Shown here in pieces: positions 59,795 to 64,000 of a stretch of 64,000 nucleotides of DNA. A program made the translations under genes and the position numbers. Numbering within the stretch: position 1 is the stretch's first letter; each line of letters begins with the position of its first letter. Source of the DNA: Certhia americana. Taxonomy: Eukaryota; Chordata; Aves; Passeriformes; Certhiidae. The notes beneath the pieces were generated by a model. It saw only the letters and a program-made list of their open reading frames with translations. It had not been told where the DNA came from and did not search any database. Location: positions 70,162,030 to 70,226,029 of the forward strand of contig CM031878.1 of assembly GCA_018697195.1 (NCBI GenBank), read 5' to 3'.

Positions 59795-60370
59795 AATGGG
59801 TTATTCATGTCTAGCCTTTCATCCACCAGCATCCATCCTTCTCCACAAGACTGCTCCCAAGGATTTCTTCTCCAGGTCTGTGCTAGCACCTGGGATTGAC
59901 CTGGCTCGGCTGCAGCACCAGCACCTGGCCTTGTTGAACCTCATGAGGTTGTCATGGGCCCACTTCTCAAGTTTGTCCAGCTGCCTCCGGATGGATCCCA
60001 ACCTCCTGTTGTGTCAACGGCACCAATCAGCTTGATGTCATCTGCAAAAGTGCTGAGGGTCCACTAATCCCACTGTCTGTGCCATCAACAAAAACAGTAA
60101 AGAGCACCAGCCCCAAGACACAGCCCTGAGGAAGAGCACCACTTGTCATCAGCCTCCACCTGGATACCGGGCCAATGACCACAACTCTCCATCTGCATCC
60201 ACCCAGCCAATTCCTTGTCCATCAAGCAGTCCACTTTTAGTTGCATGTCTCCCTGACCTGAACATGAGGATGTCATGTGGGACCATGTCAAAGGCCTGAC
60301 AGAAATTTAGATAGGTGACACCAGCCAGTCTTCCTTTGTCAGTCATTGCAGTCGCTACATCACAGATTGG
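59795..60370 (-). repeat. CR1 LINE ORF2 (reverse transcriptase) fragment
   Basis: The minus strand encodes CR1 RT pieces: LNFCQAFDMVPHDIL near 60285-60320, and further on LDKLEKWAHDNLMRFNKAR near 59930-59985. Both are signature segments of CR1 ORF2. Frameshifts and stops are frequent. Confidence 0.85.
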
Positions 60371-61440
60371 TCAGTAGTCTCCTGGGTTTTCCTTTGTCCC
60401 CTGTTTAAAAATGGGAAAAAATGCTTTCATTTTTACAGTCACTGGGGACTTTGCCTGTCTGCTGTGACTTTACAAATATCACAAGAGTGTCCTGGAAGCA
60501 ATATCATCCCTCAGGGCACTGGGATGCATCTCACCAGGTCCCATAGGCTTGTGCCCATTGAGGCATAAGTGTTCAGGTGTTCTTGAACCTGCTCTTCAGT
60601 GACTATGAGAGTGATTTCACTTCCCAAACTGCAACCTCTGGGAATCAAGAGATACAGGAAACACTGAAGTCTCAGGCAAAGAGCTCAATGAGTAGCTCAG
60701 CCTTCTCTGTATCTGCCAGCGCTAGTTCTCTCTTCTCATTTATGGGGTGTACACTGTCCTTGGCTTTTTTTTCCAACTGATGTCCTTATAGAATCCCTTC
60801 TTGTTACTCTTCATTCCCCTTTCCAAGTCCTGTATCATATTTCCCTTGGCTTTCCTGATCCCATCCTTACATATCTGAACAGTATCCCTGTATTCTTTCC
60901 AGCTCACCAGACCCTACTTCCACTGGCAGTGTGTTCCTCTTACTCCTCAGTTTCAGGAGCAGATCTCTGCTTATCTGTGGAGGTTTCCTGTCTACCTTAC
61001 TTGGTTCCTTACACATCAGCTTGTAAAGGCCTCCTGCTCCAAGAAAAGTCTCCTTAAAGAGTTGCTAGGTTTGGTCAGGTTCTCTGTTCCTAAGGATAGA
61101 GTCCAGCAGATCTCACTGACTAATTCTTTGTACACCTGGAAGTTCATTCTGCTGAAGTTTGGGGTCCTGACCCTGCTCCTCACCAGGCCAGTGTTCTTTG
61201 AGGTCAGGAGCTCACTCAGGGCTGGGTCACTACAGCCCAGAAGAGAACTAGTGCTGGCTTTGGTGATGGGATGGCTCCTGCACCTTCTCCCCGTGGGTCA
61301 TGGCTGTAGAGCCCTCTGCACGTGCAGAGGTGAATGGGGCCCCTGTGCCTAGCAGCAGGACTTATATTGGGGGCTGAGGATACCATGGAGTTCTTTTCAC
61401 ACCCTTCACAGTGCTGTTCTTCACTGCCTCTTGCCAGTGA
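60371..61440 (-). repeat. Probable upstream part of the same CR1 copy
   Basis: C/T-rich plus strand (purine-rich minus) continuing from the CR1 RT fragment in the same orientation. The wording resembles CR1 ORF2/5' sequence but no motif is decisive. Confidence 0.45.
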
Positions 61441-61455
61441 TTTGGGCCAAATTAA

Positions 61456-61705
61456 AATCATAAAATGTCCTGAGTTGGAAGGGACCCAGCATCTTGAAGT
61501 CCAGCTCCTGGCACTGTGCAGCACAGGTTCATGGATCCCAATATGTCCAAATGCTTCTTGAACCCTGTCAGGCTTGGTGCAATGACTGCTTCCCTGTGAA
61601 CCTTGTTCCAGTGCTCAACCAATCCCTGGATGAAAAAGCTTTGCCTGATATCCAATTTCACACTCCCTGACACAGCCTCATATTGTTCTAACTCAGAGCA
61701 GCATT
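61456..61705 (-). repeat. CR1 LINE 3' UTR fragment
   Basis: On the plus strand AAATCATAAAATGTCCTGAG begins a reverse CR1 3' end, followed by GTTGGAAGGGACCCA and CCAATCCCTGGATGAAAAAG. It is a second insertion beside the longer CR1 copy. Confidence 0.85.
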
Positions 61706-62385
61706 TAGAATTGGGAAAGACGGACAGCAGAGCCTGGAATACACCTGGACATCTTAACCTGCTGGATCCTCCTGCATTTTTTCTGTCCCCTTCTTCTCCT
61801 CTTTTCCTCCTTTCCTGGCCAACATTCCATCTCATTTTCCCTGGCCTCCAATCTTTTTGTTTGTCTTTGATTTTCATTTTCCTGGAGAGACCCGGCAAAC
61901 CTGTCCACCCCACAGTGCAATTAGGTAGGGAAAGCCAGTATTCACTGGAGTCAGTTCTTGGTTTTAACCAAAGAGAGTTCAATTTGCCTCCTTTTCTCTG
62001 AAAGGCTCATCTGCCATTCCATACCTACCAAGGTCTCCACTGCATTCTCAGGGGTGTTTGGAAGCAAAGCTGGAGGTGCCTAAACCAGGTAGCTTGGGGT
62101 TAATGCTTGGCAGAAGACAGCCTGGAGGTGTAAGTGACCAATTACCAAATCACCACCTCAGCTCTGCAGAGAAGATACTGGCTTTCATTGTTCATATCTT
62201 GCACAGTCCACCCCAAAACAGACTGGATGAATCTGTGATGAAGTAGGACCTGAGCAAAAACCCTCTGAAGCTGGCAGCTATGCTTTCTCTGTTTTTCCAA
62301 AGAAAATTTTGGAATTTGATTAAACACATTCTTAATACATTCAAGAAAAAAAACTCCCATTTTGGGTTACAGTGTATATGCTCGG

Positions 62386-62389
<4 letters not shown>
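61706..62389. other. Non-genic stretch, nothing recognised
   Basis: No gene or named repeat. Confidence 0.4.

Positions 62390-62419
<30 letters not shown>
62390..62419. repeat. TA dinucleotide microsatellite
   Basis: About 14 uninterrupted TA units followed by AT-rich sequence. Confidence 0.95.
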
Positions 62420-62422
<3 letters not shown>

Positions 62423-62544
62423 TTTATTTATGTTTTGTTTTTAGATTTTTTTTTTTCTGTGTCTCTGCTGGCTGTTTTTCTTCTGTTTCCTGAGAATGTA
62501 TACAGTTTTTTCTCCCAGCCAGAGATCTTGAAGGAAAGGGCATG

Positions 62545-63118
62545 AGACTTTTCTTCTTATTTTTTACTCTTCATAGTTTATTATTTCTTATCCTTATTAT
62601 CTGTTCCTGACCTGCAAAGCTCTTCAGTGCAGGTCAGTTCAAGGTACAAAACTCCAAATACCAAAGCTAACTACCTAATACTAAAAGTCTGATGCTCAAC
62701 TACTCACTATGAAAAGCTAAAAGCTCTAATGCCCCATACTAAAATGCCCCCACCCTCAGGGTGGCGTGGATATTAATACTACAATCCATGTAATCAGTAT
62801 TATAATTCTACTCTAATAACTATTATCTATGTTAAAAGGTTAAACTCTATTCTAAGCCAACTATAATGTGCCACCTCACAGCAGAACGTGGAGTCAGATG
62901 AAGAAGAAGAAAACCCAAAAGCCATGTGCTTCCTCCATCTTGTTATCACCTGTCTGCCATCCTAAAACCCCCATATACCTAAAATTCTCACCCTGTGATA
63001 AAACTACATGCTAGTCTACTATCTGATACACACTCTTAAAAACTCTGCTTCATTCCAGAGCTTAAAAGCCCTTTTTCCATGAACAAAGGTTAAAAACACT
63101 GTTTGTCAGAGATCTTAA
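62545..63118 (-). repeat. LTR-like / ERV 3' fragment, minus strand
   Basis: The minus strand carries AATAATAAACTATGAAGAGT near 62572-62590 as a polyadenylation region. A 74-base segment (62803-62876) is about 91% identical to 23739-23812 in the 3' internal part of the non-autonomous element. The right edge near 63100 has a short self-complementary stretch (GAGATCTTAAAATCTC). Boundaries are approximate. Confidence 0.55.
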
Positions 63119-63852
63119 AATCTCTCAAACATGCAAAGAAGTATCTCTCATAATTCCAGACTCCGACAGTATATTACTGCAGTGGCAGGAAGAATCACAA
63201 GAGATGTGCTGCTTTCAGGAGGCACAGCAGAAAATGCCTCACTGCCCAAGGCACCTTATTGCCATATTTGTGGAGCTGACATATACCTGCGCTTTGGATT
63301 CCACCCCTGTGTCTCCCCTATCTTCTTTGAGGATGTCTGGCAGAGAGAGGGATGCATCCATCCTGGCTTTTGCCTAAGGGTAGTCCCATCTGTTTTGCTG
63401 TTCAACTTCTCTCTTCCGAATGCTTGTCTACTAAGCACAAGTGTGTGCAGCAGTGTCTTTTTGGAAGTCATGAACACCTGAAGCAAAACCCACCCAAAGC
63501 CCTTGCTTGCTCTCCATTCTTCCATTTCCCTGGCTGCAAGGAAGCTTGGAGGTGCGTGATATGTGGAAGGTCGTGACAGTGATTTTTGTTAGTATTATTC
63601 ATTCTTAACTAATGTTTATATCACTCCTGAGGTACAGAGATGACATTGCAGAGCATGTTATCCAGGTGTTTAAAACTAAACATCAGGAGTTTTTCAATGT
63701 GAAGTTGTTTTTTGTTTTTTTTTTTTTTTTTTTTAATTTCAGCTAGAACAACTCCGTCTAAATAAACTGATATTCTTTGCATCTGCAACTTCTATAGAAA
63801 GGGACTTGGAAAGATATGACAGTGACAAAAGATTCCTTCCTCCTTTCCCCCA
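63119..63852. other. Non-genic stretch, nothing recognised
   Basis: Open frames (63131-63481 plus, 63256-63525 minus) have no recognised homology. A long T run lies at about 63715-63735. Confidence 0.4.
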
Positions 63853-64000
63853 TGTCTTAGTTTGAACGACAGGTGTCTCCAGGGAGGAGCCTCCCCTGGG
63901 ATGGAGCAGTTAAACCCCCTCTCTCTGCATTATGATAACTTCTGAAATTAAGGGGCTCTCAGGTAAAGATATGGGAATAAGAATAACAGTTCTTTATTAG
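63853..64000 (-). repeat. LTR on the minus strand, cut by the window edge
   Basis: The sequence begins TGTCTTAG on the plus strand, the complement of an LTR ending CTAAGACA. Read on the minus strand it has AATAAAGAACTGTTATTC and ATCTTTACCTGAGAGCCCC, homologous to 4117-4165 of the ERV-L-like 3' LTR. The rest of the element lies to the right of the window. Confidence 0.75.

Overview
The window reads as avian nuclear DNA, most likely from a songbird or near relative. It contains many CR1 LINE fragments with the typical 3' end, several LTR retroelement families of different ages, long introns and one vertebrate gene. That gene is a complete RHOBTB3 on the minus strand, with stop at 28905 and split start codon at 52545/52376. 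A run of exactly 100 N at 53546-53645 is an assembly gap. Human 5q15, where RHOBTB3 lies, corresponds to the avian Z chromosome, so Z linkage is a reasonable inference.

Layout. 1-4195: decayed class III (ERV-L-like) provirus on the plus strand, with protease, RT/RNase H, integrase and a 3' LTR remnant. 4196-11626: non-genic sequence holding minus-strand LTR pieces, including an env transmembrane tail plus its 3' LTR at 6604-7530. 11627-11968: broken last-exon fragment of a fructosamine/ketosamine-3-kinase gene (FN3K/FN3KRP family), antisense and abutting the stump of a 5' LTR. 11978-19100: nearly full-length class II (betaretrovirus-like) provirus on the plus strand, with gag, dUTPase, protease, RT, RNase H, integrase and 3' LTR but no env, and interrupted by a nested LTR-like insertion. 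19540-20860: LTR-like sequence, an inverted-repeat block and a 33-bp tandem repeat. 20896-24296: a 3.4-kb element with two LTRs only about 1% diverged and a tRNA-Lys-type primer binding site. It has a short Gag start but no other coding capacity, and its interior is built of tandem and GC-rich repeats; it looks like a recently mobile non-autonomous retroelement.

24297-28904 is mostly unrecognised sequence and probably includes the RHOBTB3 3' UTR. 28905-52545 is RHOBTB3: twelve exons with consistent phases giving 607 codons plus stop, with CR1 fragments and one solo LTR in its introns. 52544-53060 is a CpG-rich promoter and first exon with a perfect CRE and an 18-bp minisatellite. 53700-64000 holds CR1 copies, LTR fragments and a TA microsatellite; the right edge enters another LTR on the minus strand, related to the LTR of the first provirus.

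The only gene that can be called functional is RHOBTB3. The retroviral pieces are described as found, with their breaks. The most unusual items are the protein-poor element at 20896-24296, the kinase fragment fused to an LTR stump at 11.97 kb, and the RHOBTB3 start codon split by an intron with a short upstream ORF ending just before it.
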